Positions 11,178 through 23,525 are shown, counted from the stretch's first letter. The stretch is DNA of 64,000 nt from Anastrepha obliqua (GCF_027943255.1 NC_072893.1:129703784-129767783), one strand, 5' to 3'. Program-made: numbers and translations. Notes: generated by a model not told the origin, from the sequence alone.

Positions 11178-14100
11178 ATATTGACACTGCAAGCCTCTAG
11201 ATTGTGACAAAATAAAAATACTCTAAGAAGTTGAAAAAAAAGAAAAAAAGGAAAAACTTTACAAAAAATTTAAATAAAAAATAAAATACTTCTCTTCATG
11301 CCATTATCAGACGCCACGTCAAATGGGCTGCCACATTGAGTACCATTTAATCAGTTCTACATTTGCTTTTCTTGTTTTGGGGCCCAATTTATCAACAAAT
11401 TACAGACATTTATGCAGCGATTTTGTGCGTTCACTGGAATTTTCTTGTTTTATTAATAAAAATTATTTTGCTGGCACTGCGAATGCGCCGAGATAAGAAT
11501 TAATTGAATTTTGTTTTCGGTAGTCGAGGAAAAATTCGGTGCGAATGTGTGCATGTGTGTGAGTGAGCAACACCCAAAGTGGTTGATGGTTAATTGACGT
11601 GTAGCGGAGCGGTGGCATTTCAGCAGGCAGGTGCGCTACCTACCCACACACGCACACACACAGCCAAAGAGGTTAATAATATAGGCGCGATTTGTGTTGA
11701 AGTAAGTTTGCATCTGTGTGTTTGCCAGCATTCTAGGCGCTTTTTTAAATTGTTGTTTTCTCTTCTTTTTGCTAGCCAATTTTCGGCTGTTGTTCTGATT
11801 GCTTTTGTTCGTTTATTTTCTCGCTTGAAGTTTTTGCACTTACTCGCACTCGTATGGCTTTTCTGCTTATAACTTTTCGTTCCGAATCGATTATCTCAAG
11901 TGACTGCTTGGCTGCGCGTGTTGGCCGCATAAGTGAAAGGCGCTCGATTCAGCACAATTTGATATTAAAGTTTTCTAATTATTTTTTACTTAAAGTAAAT
12001 ACTGTGAAGATAGCGATTAAGAAAATTGGGCAATTGCGCTGAGGTGGCAGAGATGCCAGAGATGGAGGTGGGAGAGCTGGTAGTGGTGGTCGCATGAATA
12101 ACAAGCGTCTCTTAGGTGGTTAGAGGGGAAACGTGCATGCACACACATGGGGGAATGTGGGCTTACGAGTGTGAGTGCCTGTGTATGTGACGTAGCTGGC
12201 TGAAGTGAAAGGTGGCACAGGTGCCAAAAATTGTGGCTAACCGATCGCGCACACGTGATTAAATATTTCTTTTTCCATATTGCTATTGTTGCTTATTTAA
12301 TTTTGGTTATTAAGGGCGCCAGTAAGATTCACAGATCAAGGAAGCCTCAGCTAGGGTTATTTGTTAGAGTTAGAGCGAATTCAACTGAAGGAGGGTGCTT
12401 TTAAGGCAGAAAGAAAGAATCGAAAAACAAAATATTAAAAAAAAAAAATGCATTTACTAAAAGAGATGTTGCGCGAACTATCCCTGGAATGATCTTTTTT
12501 GCTTTTTAAATTTTTCATTGCACTTGAAAGCACAACTACCCATTTTTGCCAAACAATTCTGCTGGTTTGTTATTTTAAGATTATCATTAAATTATGAAAC
12601 AAGAAAAAAAATCACAGCAGTACCTGGCGAATTATATGTAAGCGCAATGTAAAATTTCAAAACATTTTATAAAATTTTCAAAAATAACAAGTTACAGACT
12701 CTTTAAAATCGTTTCAGTTTCAACGCTTTAAAATTGAGGAAACTCCTTCTTGAAAAATGGACGCGCAATCACACATAACTGAATAAATGTTGCATTCATT
12801 AAAACAATTAAATAAAAAATATTAATTACCTTAAAATACAAAAAAAAAAATATAGATATATATATATTTATTTTGAAAAAATTGTATCCTGTTGAAAATA
12901 ATTAAATGGAATTCTCTTTTTATTTACATAGCTTTTATTGAATTCATTTTCTTAAACAAACACATAATTCAAATAAAAATAAATTTTAAAATAATAATAA
13001 AAATTAATAAAAAAGTTATGCTACCAAAAACATTTACTAAAAATTTAAATAAAGTCTGTCAATTTTTATGCTAAATTTATTCACATTTTTTAGCCAAATA
13101 AAAGACAATAATTTTTGGTGATAGCAGAAGTAATTCTTCCCTCAAAAAATTTGGTCCTCTAATATTTTTCAAATTCAAATTTTCATTGTAGCAGTGAAAA
13201 TAAAGACAAATAATTTTTTTTAATTCGATTAAATTTTGCAGAAAACTATACAACTTTTTTGAATATAAATACTTACTATTCGAACCGCGTTTAGCGTCTA
13301 GAGAAAAGAGGAAAAAAGTACCTTTAAATAAAATGAAAAAAAAAACTAAAAAAATACCTTAAAATTTTCCCCGTGGTTTCAAAACGAGAAAAGGTAACTA
13401 TAAAAATTACTCTCTCTCATCATTTGCCGAATAACCGCAGAGTTAACCTCAAAAAAAAAAAAAAACTCACTCTGTTAGTGGCGCTTTTGATAGTTTTACG
13501 GCTTTCTGCGTGTATGGGAAAGTTTTTCATAAACTTTTTGCACGAAAGCGTAAGCTTCATGTGGATAAAGCTGATACATAAATCCGTCAGCTTTGTACTT
13601 TCAAATACTAACTGCATTATTGGCGATTTAACTACAGACGTCAGTTGAGTTGGATTACAATTTTGTGCATTATCTCGCTTTTTTGTATTTTAATCTCTTT
13701 ATGGGCAATAAATCAACACATCATCGCGGCTATTTACTTTGCCAAAAGCTTATGCAACATGTTGCTGCAAGATTTAACTCAGCAGTTAAGTCAGCATTAA
13801 AGTAAAATATTTACAGAATTCAATTAAAACATCAAAGCGCTGAAAAATAATAACAATAAATTCCGGCAGCATCGTCAATGTCACTTGGGCCACTTTACTA
13901 CATAAACACACACAGGTACACACGTTAACACGCACACATGTGCATACTCTCGTGGAAAAAATGTAAATTGCCAACGCAATTATGTTGCGCGCCGTGTATT
14001 TGGTGGCGCGCAACATTAGCGACTATTTAAGCGACAAAATGGACATTCATAGCCCCGACGCATGCAAAATTGTTGAGTTTGGTGCTTAGGCTGTGGCTGC

Positions 14101-14512
14101 TATATAGCAGTTGTTGTTGTTACATTTTTTTGTAATTTTCGTTGCTGTTGCAAAGTTGTTAAAAACATTTGCCAACCATTTTTTTCATCCATATCCTCGC
14201 CCTCTTCTTCCTCATGCGCCTGCGTATGCCGTTGTTGTACTTAAAGTTGATTAAAATATTTAGACGCTGTTCCATTACTAACTGTTCGAAAGGCGGCAAG
14301 GCAATTATCATGTTGCTGCCGGCAAACCAGCTGCTGCTGCCACGTTGCTACCAATAAGTTGCATATTACCGCCGCCACGGCAGTTGGGCAGGTATTTGCG
14401 CTTTATTGCAGCGGTCAAAGATGAGCGCTACAGTAGCGAGCTGGGCATTTTAATGACGTTCCAATTGTGCAGTAAATAAAGAGGACGAAAAAAAGTCAGA
14501 GATGTATGTATG
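11178..14512. other. Intergenic or intronic DNA, no gene supported
   Basis: About 11.3-12.3 kb is less AT-rich and has short (CA)n and GGTGGCA-type motifs but no convincing exon. About 12.4-13.35 kb is strongly AT-rich. A GC-rich 12-bp perfect hairpin at 13982-14016 is listed separately. Confidence 0.5.
13982..14016. repeat. GC-rich 12-bp perfect hairpin
   Basis: ATGTTGCGCGCC at 13982-13993 pairs perfectly with GGCGCGCAACAT at 14005-14016 around an 11-nt loop. It stands out against AT-rich flanks. No adjacent gene explains it. Confidence 0.7.
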
Positions 14513-14800
14513 CGTTTTTTTTTTGTTTTTTTTTTTTTTATCCGAAGGGGGAATCTTACATAGATACCGTCAATATAGATGGCATGCACGATTCATACTG
14601 ATCGCTAAGGGTGCACCTCATTCGGGACCACGCACAGTCAGTATTACTACTAAACTGGACTTGCGAAACAGTACACCTTCGTACTAAACCCTAACTCCGA
14701 CCTCTGTAGCTTTAGTTTGCCCTGCGGTACCGCCGTTTAAGCATTGCATCGCAGGGCCAAGCTGGCCATTATGGCTCTTCACTTTTATCTCTTTCTCCGT

Positions 14801-17787
14801 CTAGCCTTCATTATTTCTTTGTCTTCTTTCTTTACTGCGTTCCCATTCCTTTTTCCACAGTTCCTGTAACGCATTTGCGGACCATTCTCTCATCTTGGCC
14901 CACACCAACTTCGACCGCAGCATGTGATCTACAATGTTGCCCGGGGTTATTTTTTCTTTTATGATTTCTTCAATTCACATTCTTTCAGATGCGTTTCTCG
15001 GGCAGGACAAGAAGACTTGTTCCACCTTCTCACTACCGTTGCCGCAGAACGAGCAGTCAGCTGCATCCTCGTGGCCGAGTCTTTGGAGATACTCTCTATA
15101 GCATCCATGCCCCGTCAGGAACTGTGTGAGGTAGTAATCTGTGTCACCATGTCCTCTCTCAACCCAAGCCTGTACGCTTCTGATGAGTTTATGCGTCCAT
15201 CTCCCTTTTGTCGCTAGGTCCCAGCGATTTTGCCACTCAATTATGCTCCCCAGTCTTTCTTCTTTACGCTCTTCCGCCGTTAATCTTCTGTTTAGGCTTT
15301 TGGCTTTGTCGTACACTCTACCCAATTCAGAGGCCATTATATCTGGTGGCATGATACCCGATATGACACATACTGCTTCAAACGACACTGTCCTGAAAGC
15401 ACAGACAACTCTAAGGGAAATAAGTCTAAAAACTATTTCCGCCTTCTTCGCGTATGTTTTCTGTATCAGGGCTTTACCCCATATGGGTGCTGCATACATG
15501 AGCGTAGACTGGGTAACTTTAGCCAGGAGCGCTCTTCTACTCTGAGTAGGACCACCGATGTTGGCCATGATTCTTGACAGTGCCGCCGTCACCATGGCTG
15601 CCTTTCCGCATGCTTTTTTAATGTGCTCCCTGAAGCTTAGTCGAGCATCGAACATTACACCCAAATATCGTAGTGCCGCTTGTGTTGTGACGTTAAACCC
15701 ATCAATGTTTAGTGTGGTCGTTTCTAGCTTTTTTCTACTCGTAATGAGGACTGATTCTGTTTTTTGCCCTGCTAGCTGTAGTTTAACCGCCGTTAGCCAT
15801 TGTTTGACCTTCGTTGTGGCCTCGCTGCAGATACTCTGAATCTGAGGGATTGTTTTGGCGACTATGGTTAACGCAATGTCGTCTGCGTATCCTATTATTT
15901 GCACTTCCCTCGGCATTGGGAGTTGCAGTACCCCATCATATAGTACATTCCATAGGATCGGGCCCAGCACAGATCCCTGCGGTACTCCGCCCGTCACTGC
16001 ATATCTCTTAGGGCCTTCATCTGTATTGTACAGAAGTACTCTTTCCGACAGATAACTGTTTATAACCCGTACTAAGTATGCTGGGGTTTTTTTTTCTTCA
16101 AGAGCCTTTATAATATGTGGCGAGTATGCCGAGTTGAATGCGTTCTTAACATCCAGAGGGACAACTGCACAGTATTTTTTATCACCATGCATCCACCTGT
16201 TACCCTGAATAGCCTTGCTTGCAATGTTTGTCACCCTCCTGACGGCGTCGATGGTTGAACGACCTTTTCGAAAACCAAACTGATGTTCGGATAGTTCAGC
16301 CGGCACTTTCTCCAGATGCTGTTCCAGGCGCGTGCAGATTAATTTCTCCAAGATTTTACCCATAGTATCTAACATGCAGAGTGGCCGATAAGAGCTTGGG
16401 TCACCCGCTGGCTTATTCGGTTTCTGAAGTAGGACTAGTTGTTGCTTCTTCCATACTCTCGGAAACATGCCTTCATTTATACACTTGGTGAAGTGTTCTG
16501 CAAATGGCTTTGCATTGCGCCTGACAGCTATCTTCAGTGCCTTGTTCGGAATGCCGTCAGGTCCTGGAGCCTTAGCATTGCCGAAACTTTCCGTCACCAA
16601 AATCACCTCTGCTTCACTGATTGTGACACTGCTTTCTGCTGTGTCTGGCTTGGTTGCATGTCTTGCTTTGGAAAGAGTGTACGTACAACTTTTTCTAAAA
16701 GAATGGGGCAAGTTGGTGCCTGTCCTCTGCCTCCTTTGACCTTGGCCATAACGAGTTTGTAGCCATCACCCCACGGGTTTTCGTCCACATTCTGGCACAG
16801 TTCTTTAAAGCTGGCTGCCTTGCTGCTTTTAATGGCTTTCTTTAATTGTTTCCGCTTCTTTTTGTAGTTCTCGCGGAGCCTGCAGTGTTCTGCCAACCCA
16901 TAACTCCTTTGGGAAAGGCGCCTTGCTTTTTTGCATTCGCTTCTTAGGGTGTTGATCTCCTCGTTCCACCAGTATACAGGCTTTCTGGGAGCGCTCTGTC
17001 TTTTCCTGCACATAGCGGCATCGCAAGCTCTGCTAACATATTTTACTAGCAGCTCCGCCTGTAGTTCCACATCGTTGGTGTTAGTCGGGTTCTCTTCTAG
17101 CATGATTTGGAACATTTCTTCATCAAGCGTCTCCACCCTCCAGCTCTTATTCTGTTTTTTCTGTACGGCTTCTTTTCCATGCGAAAAGTCCACCTGAATG
17201 GCAAGGTGGTCACTGCCTGTGTAGAAATCACACACTTGCCAGCTTGCTGATCGTACTAGCGCCCTGCTGGCGTAAGTGATGTCTATTATTGATGCGCGAC
17301 CATTCACTTCAAAGGTGTTTTTTCCCCCAGTGTTTAGCAGAACCGCATCAAGCAGTGAGAATGCCTTGATCAAGGCATCTCCCCTTTTATTGGTGTATCT
17401 GCTACCCCATTCCAAGGCCCACGCATTGAAGTCACCCGCAATTACGTTTGGTGTGGTACCACGAGCGTTTTGCACAAGTTCATCCAGCAGGTTTTCGAAC
17501 TCTGCTTGTGTCAGTTTCGGTGGCGCGTAGCAACTGTAGAAATATATGCCACATATTTTTGCTCGGGTATAGTAATCACTGTGGGTGTGCGGTTTGTCCT
17601 GCAGGGTATTTCCTCCACAGGCCCAAATAGCAGCTTTACTTTTCCTGTCCGAGACCCACGTTCCGGCGTTTAGGTTTTTATGCTGGTCGCTGACTAGCAC
17701 AACATCCACCTTATTTTCGTATACCCTTTGTTTTAAGAGCTCTTGTGCAGCCTCGCAATGGTTTAGATTGATCTGCTCAATCCTCAT
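14801..17787 (-). pseudogene. Retrotransposon ORF2 (endonuclease + reverse transcriptase), two lesions
   Basis: Endonuclease part, 17787-16603: opens MRIEQINLNHCEAAQELL and carries GDFNAWALEWGS, a DIT motif and SDHLAI, the expected blocks of an APE-type nicking enzyme. RT part, 16711-14975: has KAPGPDGIPN, FGFRKGRSTIDA, GGVPQGSVLGP and the catalytic IIGYADDIAL, followed by the thumb and a C-terminal CX2C-type motif (CSFCGNG...). The two parts lie in different frames overlapping at 16603-16711; a one-base indel near 16.67 kb (around CTTTCCAAAGCAAGACATGC on the coding strand) explains this. An in-frame TGA at 14975-14977 interrupts the C-terminus. Past it the same frame continues for about 57 codons (ITPGNIVDHMLRSK... 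to NNEG) to a TAG at 14801-14803. Two lesions in about 3 kb suggest a young but inactive copy. Confidence 0.8.
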
Positions 17788-19393
17788 TTTTTGGTTTTAG
17801 TATACGCCGCTTGATACATGGGACATTTTCTGCTTCCAATCTGATGGCTTGTATCTTCTCTTCCATTCCTTTTACAAGCTCCGCAGAAGGGCTTTTTTCG
17901 CATACTTTTGCCTGGTGACCCTTTTCTCCACATTTGAGACAGTTCTGGCTTCTGTCGTCTTCGTTTGTACACGCCCTCGCTAGGTGTCCATACTCCAGGC
18001 ATCTGTAGCACCTCCTCAAGTCAGGCTTTTCTCTTATTCGGCATACCGTCCAGCCGATTTTGAGTTTTTGTTTCTCAAGCAGTCGCCTTGCGTCCAGTGC
18101 TGGTAGGCCTATCACCGCTGTTTGCGTGCCTGCATACGCCGCTCTAACGCTTTTTATTGCGTTTGCACTAAATAGGTTAAGCTCCTTAACTTGCGTTCGT
18201 ATTGCCTCGACTATGTCCTCTTTGGTTGTGATTTCATCTAAATCACGGATCTCCACCAACATCTCGTGGGTTAGGTCCTTGATTTGCGCCTGGTCACCTA
18301 GCACCTTACCAATCTTCTTCTGGTAGACTCCTGTATTGGCCATCTGCTCTTTTTTCAATTGAAGCAGGATTTCGCCTTTGGCCGTCTTTCTTATACGCGT
18401 AACGTTTTCGCCGAGTTCCTGCAGGGCACCATCTTTTTTAACCGCCCTGAGAATGTCACTGTATGTCATTGTTCCGGCACGCGCAATGACAATCGCATCC
18501 GGCCTCGGGGGTGGTTTATTTGTCACTTTCTTCTTGGCTGGTTTGCGCTTGACACTCATCCAGCCATTTTCCATAGCCCCGTTTGTCCTCTTGGTTTTAC
18601 TCTCTCCCTTGACTTTTTTGTCTGCACTTGCTGACACTTTGTGTTCTTCTTCGTGTGTAGTCTTGCTTTTTTTGGGTGGCGTTTTTCTGCCCGGCTGCTT
18701 ATCGTCGCGTGGTCTTTTCGGTGTTCCTTCAGCCATTACACTTCCAGGAACGTTTCGCTTGGCTTCCTTGCTTTTCGCTTCTTCCTGGGCTCTCGAGTGT
18801 AGCTTAGTGATCTTTTCGAGGAGTTCCCTTATGTTGTTGTTAATCGAGCGTTGCGGTAGACGCATTGCTTCAGTCAACTTCCCAATCATCTCACCAAGAA
18901 GCGTTAAGGTATCATTACTCGATTGTGCTGCTTTCTCATTGCTTTCTTGCAACGCAGATGGCGACGATTTTGCTCTCTCAGGCCTTTCTCCACTGAGCGT
19001 CTTGATAGGACTCCGTCCCAGCTTTGGTGCACGCTTAAAGGGATCAGCCCCCGTGATTAAACGGCCTTTGGGGGTCTTGTACTCCTCAGTTAGGTCCACT
19101 AGTAGATCACTCGATCCACTTGCACCTGGTACCTTTCTGTTAGCCTCTTCCAGGCTTTCATTTTCGCTGCCCATAATGGCTCCATAAATATTACTGCTGT
19201 TGTTTGTTGTATTTCTCATAGATTTTTCCATTCTTTTTTTGTTTACCAGCGCATCGTGTGCAGGGGGGCGGGCCGAAATAAACAGGAACGGGTATACCCT
19301 TGGGGACGGTGCCCCTACCCCAGTTCCCTGAGGCCTGTTCTTCGCTTTATCGGTCCCAGAAAACACGGACGGACCGGAGCTCACCCGGGGCAA
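17777..19393 (-). CDS. Retrotransposon ORF1 (gag-like, CCHC zinc knuckles)
   Basis: This is the nucleic-acid-binding protein of the R1-like element, which coats the element RNA and helps target-primed insertion. The frame is open for 538 codons. The likely start is an internal Met at codon 55 (about 19231, MEKSMRN), because the first part reads through leader-like, proline-rich sequence. Residues about 200-300 are lysine-rich and hydrophilic. The C-terminal part has two clear CX2CX4HX4C knuckles, CYRCLEYGHLARAC and CLKCGEKGHQAKVC, preceded by an arginine-rich stretch. The stop overlaps the ATG of ORF2 in the order AAAAATGAGGATTGA. That 11-nt overlap is compatible with coupled termination and re-initiation. 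The frame is intact, so this ORF could still be functional even though ORF2 is broken. Confidence 0.8.
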   Translation of the reverse strand: MPRVSSGPSVFSGTDKAKNRPQGTGVGAPSPRVYPFLFISARPPAHDALVNKKRMEKSMRNTTNNSSNIYGAIMGSENESLEEANRKVPGASGSSDLLVDLTEEYKTPKGRLITGADPFKRAPKLGRSPIKTLSGERPERAKSSPSALQESNEKAAQSSNDTLTLLGEMIGKLTEAMRLPQRSINNNIRELLEKITKLHSRAQEEAKSKEAKRNVPGSVMAEGTPKRPRDDKQPGRKTPPKKSKTTHEEEHKVSASADKKVKGESKTKRTNGAMENGWMSVKRKPAKKKVTNKPPPRPDAIVIARAGTMTYSDILRAVKKDGALQELGENVTRIRKTAKGEILLQLKKEQMANTGVYQKKIGKVLGDQAQIKDLTHEMLVEIRDLDEITTKEDIVEAIRTQVKELNLFSANAIKSVRAAYAGTQTAVIGLPALDARRLLEKQKLKIGWTVCRIREKPDLRRCYRCLEYGHLARACTNEDDRSQNCLKCGEKGHQAKVCEKSPSAELVKGMEEKIQAIRLEAENVPCIKRRILKPKNED

Positions 19394-19650
19394 CGCATAC
19401 TACTACCTCTGCGTCCAATACACACTTCCTGACTAGGGCCCGAAGGGGCTGGTCACTGATACACCCCGCAGCTAACACCTCGGCAGAGCAAGCTCACATC
19501 ACTCCCTTCACTTCAACAACAGAGATGGTTCTTGAAGTGATGAGAGACTCCCAGTGCGCCACGGCATATACCGGTCAGTTAGCAGCCGCACCTAACATGG
19601 TGAACAGGCGCTGACCAGGAAGCCGTCCACTATGGAAACCGCCGCGCCTG

Positions 19651-19890
19651 GATTTTTTTTTTTTTGTCACCGGGAGCCTCATCGGATGGGCTGTCATTTA
19701 GCCGCCTCCTCCGCTTCTGGCCGCTCATTGTCGGGGATTGCTTATTCGTTTAAACTTATTTCGCAACTAACCTGCTACTACAGGCATTCCGGCTATCCGC
19801 AACCTGCCGACCCCCACGGTAGCTTAGAGCCCAGCTTAATCGTTCAGCCCCAGGTGGAATGAACAACGCTTTGTTGCTCCACTGAAGTGC
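19651..19890. other. T-tract plus GC-rich segment of unclear origin
   Basis: A run of about 15 T is followed by about 200 bp of GC-rich sequence before AT-rich DNA resumes. It may be the 5' leader of the R1-like element, or the tail end of another minus-strand retroposon abutting it. The sequence after the T-tract does not resemble the 3' UTR of the R1-like element at 14540. Confidence 0.35.
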
Positions 19891-20604
19891 AGTTATTTAT
19901 GTTTTGCTTGCCTTAGATATGCACTGAAACGCAGATTTCTTCAGGCATTTTTTTACTACGAAAACTAAAGACTTAAGCAACGAACTTGCCGAGTAGCCGA
20001 GTAGTTCTCGCCTGTTACGTTGGATTGGTCCGAACAATTCTACGAAGAGCTAAGCATCTTTGCAAAGCATTAAATTGAAGAAAAATATAAAAGCTTTTTT
20101 AATGAAATTAGTTAAGAAAATTAAATGAATCGAGTTAAGGAAATTGGAAATAGTTTAGCGTCAAGAAAAACGTCTAGAAACAAAATATTCAAGGAAAATA
20201 CTTCTCTCAAGATGGAGGTTGTTTCATTAGTTGCTTTCTAGTTGAATTAAATAGACCGCAAATAATAAAATAACAGATGAAAAAAACCTTGGAAAAAATC
20301 TTTAAAGTTTTATAAAAAGTTGAGGACCTTTCAAATGAAAAATCCAAATCAAAATAGAAACAGATAAGAAATGCAAAATTTTTTAAATGCACAAAATTGA
20401 TACAAAATTGATAAAAAAGGGCTACGTTAAAAGATGTAAATAAATTTTGTCAATACTGTAAAAATGTATATACATTTTTTCAGACAAATTCGAGGTGAAC
20501 TAAATAAAAAAAAAAAATATCTTTGGAGATAACAGCAGAAGTTTTTCCATAAAAAATTTTTTTGTTAATATAGGAAATAAGAAATTTTCCTTCATTTGAT
20601 GTCC
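19891..20604. other. AT-rich spacer
   Basis: No gene. AAGACTTAAGCAACGAACTT near 19970 recurs with one change near 22173. Confidence 0.5.
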
Positions 20605-21135
20605 ACATCCACAGGGATCGGTTCTCGGGCCATTGTTGTGGAATATAATGTACGACGGTGTTCTCCGTGTCAGGATTCTAGAAAGAACCAAGATCGATGG
20701 CTGTGCTGACGACATTGCCATTGTGGTAACGGCTAAAAGTCTTGGCGATATCCGCAACAATGCGATCCATGCGGTTTTCAGCGTGCAATCTTGGCTAGCT
20801 CAAAATAAGCTAGACCTAGCGCAACAAAAGACCGAAGCAATCCTTATATCCAGCAGGAAAAAGCCAGAAGAGATCTCTTTTAGAATCGAAGACTTCAACA
20901 TAACGACCACTACCGCAATCAAATACTTGGGAATAATGATAGACAAAAGGCTGTATTTCAAAGCACACTTCGAGTATGCCAACAAAAAAGCATCCACCAC
21001 CACGACGGCGCTGTGGAGGCTGATGTTAAACATACGAGGACCAAAACAAAATCGCCGTCAGCTTCTGGCCAATGTCGTGAAAAGCCAAATTTTGTGTGGT
21101 GCTCCAACCTGGGCGAATAAAACGGATCCATTTTT
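20605..21135 (+). pseudogene. Internal fragment of an R1-like reverse transcriptase
   Basis: The translation begins in the middle of the RT, at PQGSVLGPLLWNIMYDGVL (codons starting near 20607), and runs through the thumb to GAPTWANKTDP near 21130. The catalytic box is mutated to CADD (GCADDIAI). Both ends are truncated, so there is no endonuclease, no 3' UTR and no poly(A). It is related to, but not the same family as, the elements at 14.5-19.9 kb and 33.6-36 kb, and lies in the opposite orientation to both. Confidence 0.8.
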
Positions 21136-23149
21136 TAAGTATTAATTGTCCCTCTCCATAATTTTTATTGGAAATCTTTTAGAGCTTAGCACCGACTGGT
21201 GGCGACTTCATAATTCTTTTTCTTCATTTGAGTTAATTGGCATGATTTGTTTTTGTTGTTGTTATTTATCTGAATTCTTATATCATTGTCGCATAGATCC
21301 GCCCTCCCGCATCAGCCTAGCCGCCACTAGACGCAGGTCGGCAGCTACCTGGGCGGTCAATTTGATTTCAAAATTATTACTTTAAATATTTCGTTGCTTC
21401 TAATAGTTGTTAATATACAAATTCTCTACTGGATTTTTAAAATTTTTTCTGCTGTTTGGCATTTTGTGCCAGTTTATTTAGTTCAAAATTGAATAGCGCG
21501 AGTTTTCGTATTTCTGTGCTTTTTTTGTTGGTTCTTTAGTATTTTTCGGTTTTTTCGCATTTTCGTTGGTTGTAGTTTATATAGCTCTGGCGGTAGAGCA
21601 TCTTAAGCTGTTGATTAAATATTTATGTTAATTACGTCTAAAGACTTTAATTTATTGCTTGAGGGGGAGTTCGTATTAGAGATGTAAGAAACGCCGTGCC
21701 ATATAGACTGAGAACTTAGTATGGCCAAGCAGCTAATTTTATAGAAACAGATATTGTTATGAGCAAATGACAGACATAGTTTTGCGATCACAGAAACATC
21801 TATAAAAAGACAAACAGGCAAATTTGTTAAGTCTGACTCCTTTGACCAGAAAAAAAATTAACTTCTTTAATTTTTAACCTAAACAGCCCGTATAAGAGAT
21901 AAAACTTCTCACCGATTAAAACGAAAATGATTCATTAATGCCGCCAATTAGTCACATTTCGATTTTACCATATTTTATTTCTCTTTTTTTTACCCTTCGA
22001 CGCATAAAAAGCAGAAATACAAAAATAAAATAAATATTGCAAACATGACAGCACTGACAACTAGTTAATTAGCTGCTGCGAACGCCCGTTGATGGCGTAC
22101 AAAAGTACAACAATAGCGCAAACGAAGAAGAAAAAATTGCAACGCCTGCACGGATTGCGATAAAAACAAAAGACTTAAGCGACGAACTTGCCTTAGAGGG
22201 ACTCTAGCAGAGACTTATAAGTTACAGGTTAAGAACGCGCTACGCTCATGAACTTGCAGCGAAAAAACGAGCTGAAATGAAATGAATAGCAAAAATATGC
22301 AAATAGCAACAACAACAAGCAATAAATTAGTGATTGACACCTTCGAAAGCAATCATTCCAATTTAGTGCGCACTGCAGCAGACTGTTTGGCGGCGGCATT
22401 GATTTGAGTCACAGAACACAAGGGGAAATCATTAAAAGTATAAATATTCCATTGAATTTGCATATATTTACAACGTAGTTATTTATTTATGTGCAGAATA
22501 AAGCGATTTAATGAAATAATTCCAGCCAGCAGTTGGCGAATGGGGGCAGCTGTAGCTTGGAAATTGCCATAGAAATGTGGCACTGCATTTGTAATGCATG
22601 AAAAGCAAATAATGTGCTGCGGAAAAGTGGTGGAGGGGGTAAGCTGGGACACTGAATTTTAAAGAAACAAGTTAAGCAACTTTTTTCACGCTTTCTGTGG
22701 CACTTATCGTATTTTTTCCAACTGCCATGGAACCAAGTAACTTTTTGTTTTTATTGTTGTCATTGTGTTGTTGTACTGACATGCGAATGCTACATATTTT
22801 TTATGTGTTTTATTTTGTGGCGTCTTCTTGTGTCACTGCTTGTGTTTTTTACCTTCTGCCATACGTAAGCTTTTCGTAGAGTGGAATGTGCCGGAACCAA
22901 AAAAAGAACAAAAAAAAGCAAAGAAACAAAATAGAGGAAGAAAGTAGCAAAGGAATTGGTAGAATGCAGCGTGTAGCAAAGCGCATAAACGGTATTGAAA
23001 TTTGAAAACCAGTTAAAGCAAAAAATGCCGGAGATAAACGTTTGAAAATTATTTGGGCTATTTTTCGATTAATTTTTGTGAAGAAAATCTGAATGTTGGA
23101 ATGTGCTGCTGAATCCAATAGGAAGTTAATACTTTTCAAACATGTCTTT
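21136..23149. other. AT-rich DNA without a gene
   Basis: No coding region is supported. A short GC-richer stretch near 21295-21360 and another near 22540-22640 show nothing recognisable. Confidence 0.5.
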
Positions 23150-23154
23150 ATTCT

Positions 23155-23525
23155 TCCTAGTCCATTGGTGCTTACACCCTCTATGGGAGTCCGAGTTCCT
23201 CCTCCCATTTGAGGTGTGCGTGAACAACATCATTCTACAAATGACTCTGAACGGCGGAGTTCTACAAATGACTCTGTCATCGACAATAATTTCTTTAATA
23301 ATATTTTCAATGTGCTGACACAACGGCTCTTCAGTTTGATTATAGTAAAGATGAACAGTTTTTTCATAGCAGAAATACACTCGCAGGTTTGCCATTGTAT
23401 GACGAGGGGCGACCGCTATTACAAAAATATTTTCGATTATTTGTTGTTTCATGTACGGAGATTCGAAACTGTGAAACTGAATGGTAGCCACGAACCAACT
23501 AATTCGGCTACGGTGACTGCCATAT
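23155..23525 (-). mobile_element. tRNA-derived SINE
   Basis: On the minus strand the head begins at about 23521 with GGCAGTCACCGTAGCCGAAT. It has an A-box-like TAGCCGAATTAGTTGG (23510-23495) and, about 25 nt further on, a B-box-like GTTTCGAATCTCC (23469-23457). This is the pol III promoter layout of a tRNA-derived SINE. A body containing GCGGTCGCCCCTCG follows, and a tail region with GGGTGTAAGCACCAAT near 23175. Two head-to-tail copies of TTCTACAAATGACTCTG lie at about 23233-23277. The head would not fold as a good tRNA, so I do not call a tRNA gene. Confidence 0.65.

Larger units (their letters stand above)
14513..19890 (-). mobile_element. Near full-length R1-clade-like non-LTR retrotransposon
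   Basis: Read on the minus strand, the element has a GC-rich 5' leader (about 19890-19400), ORF1 (gag-like, zinc knuckles), ORF2 (apurinic-type endonuclease, then reverse transcriptase, then a terminal cysteine/histidine motif), a 3' UTR and a poly(A) tail, seen on the plus strand as the T-tract at about 14515-14539. ORF1 and ORF2 overlap by 11 nt. Composition is clearly GC-richer than the neighbourhood, as expected for a recent arrival. I place it in the R1/LOA group by architecture (no RNase H seen) and by similarity of the endonuclease start and RT blocks; the exact clade is uncertain. The 5' end is not fixed: a T-tract at 19651-19665 lies inside what I call the leader and might instead mark the poly(A) of another element. 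I found no target-site duplication. Confidence 0.8.

Noticed and set aside
18378..19187. A 269-codon plus-strand frame with hydrophobic stretches
   Set aside because: It is antisense to the intact ORF1 of the R1-like element; its openness follows from the codon composition of the real gene on the other strand.
23457..23521. tRNA gene on the minus strand
   Set aside because: A- and B-box-like sequences are present, but there is no proper cloverleaf and they sit at the head of a SINE body.
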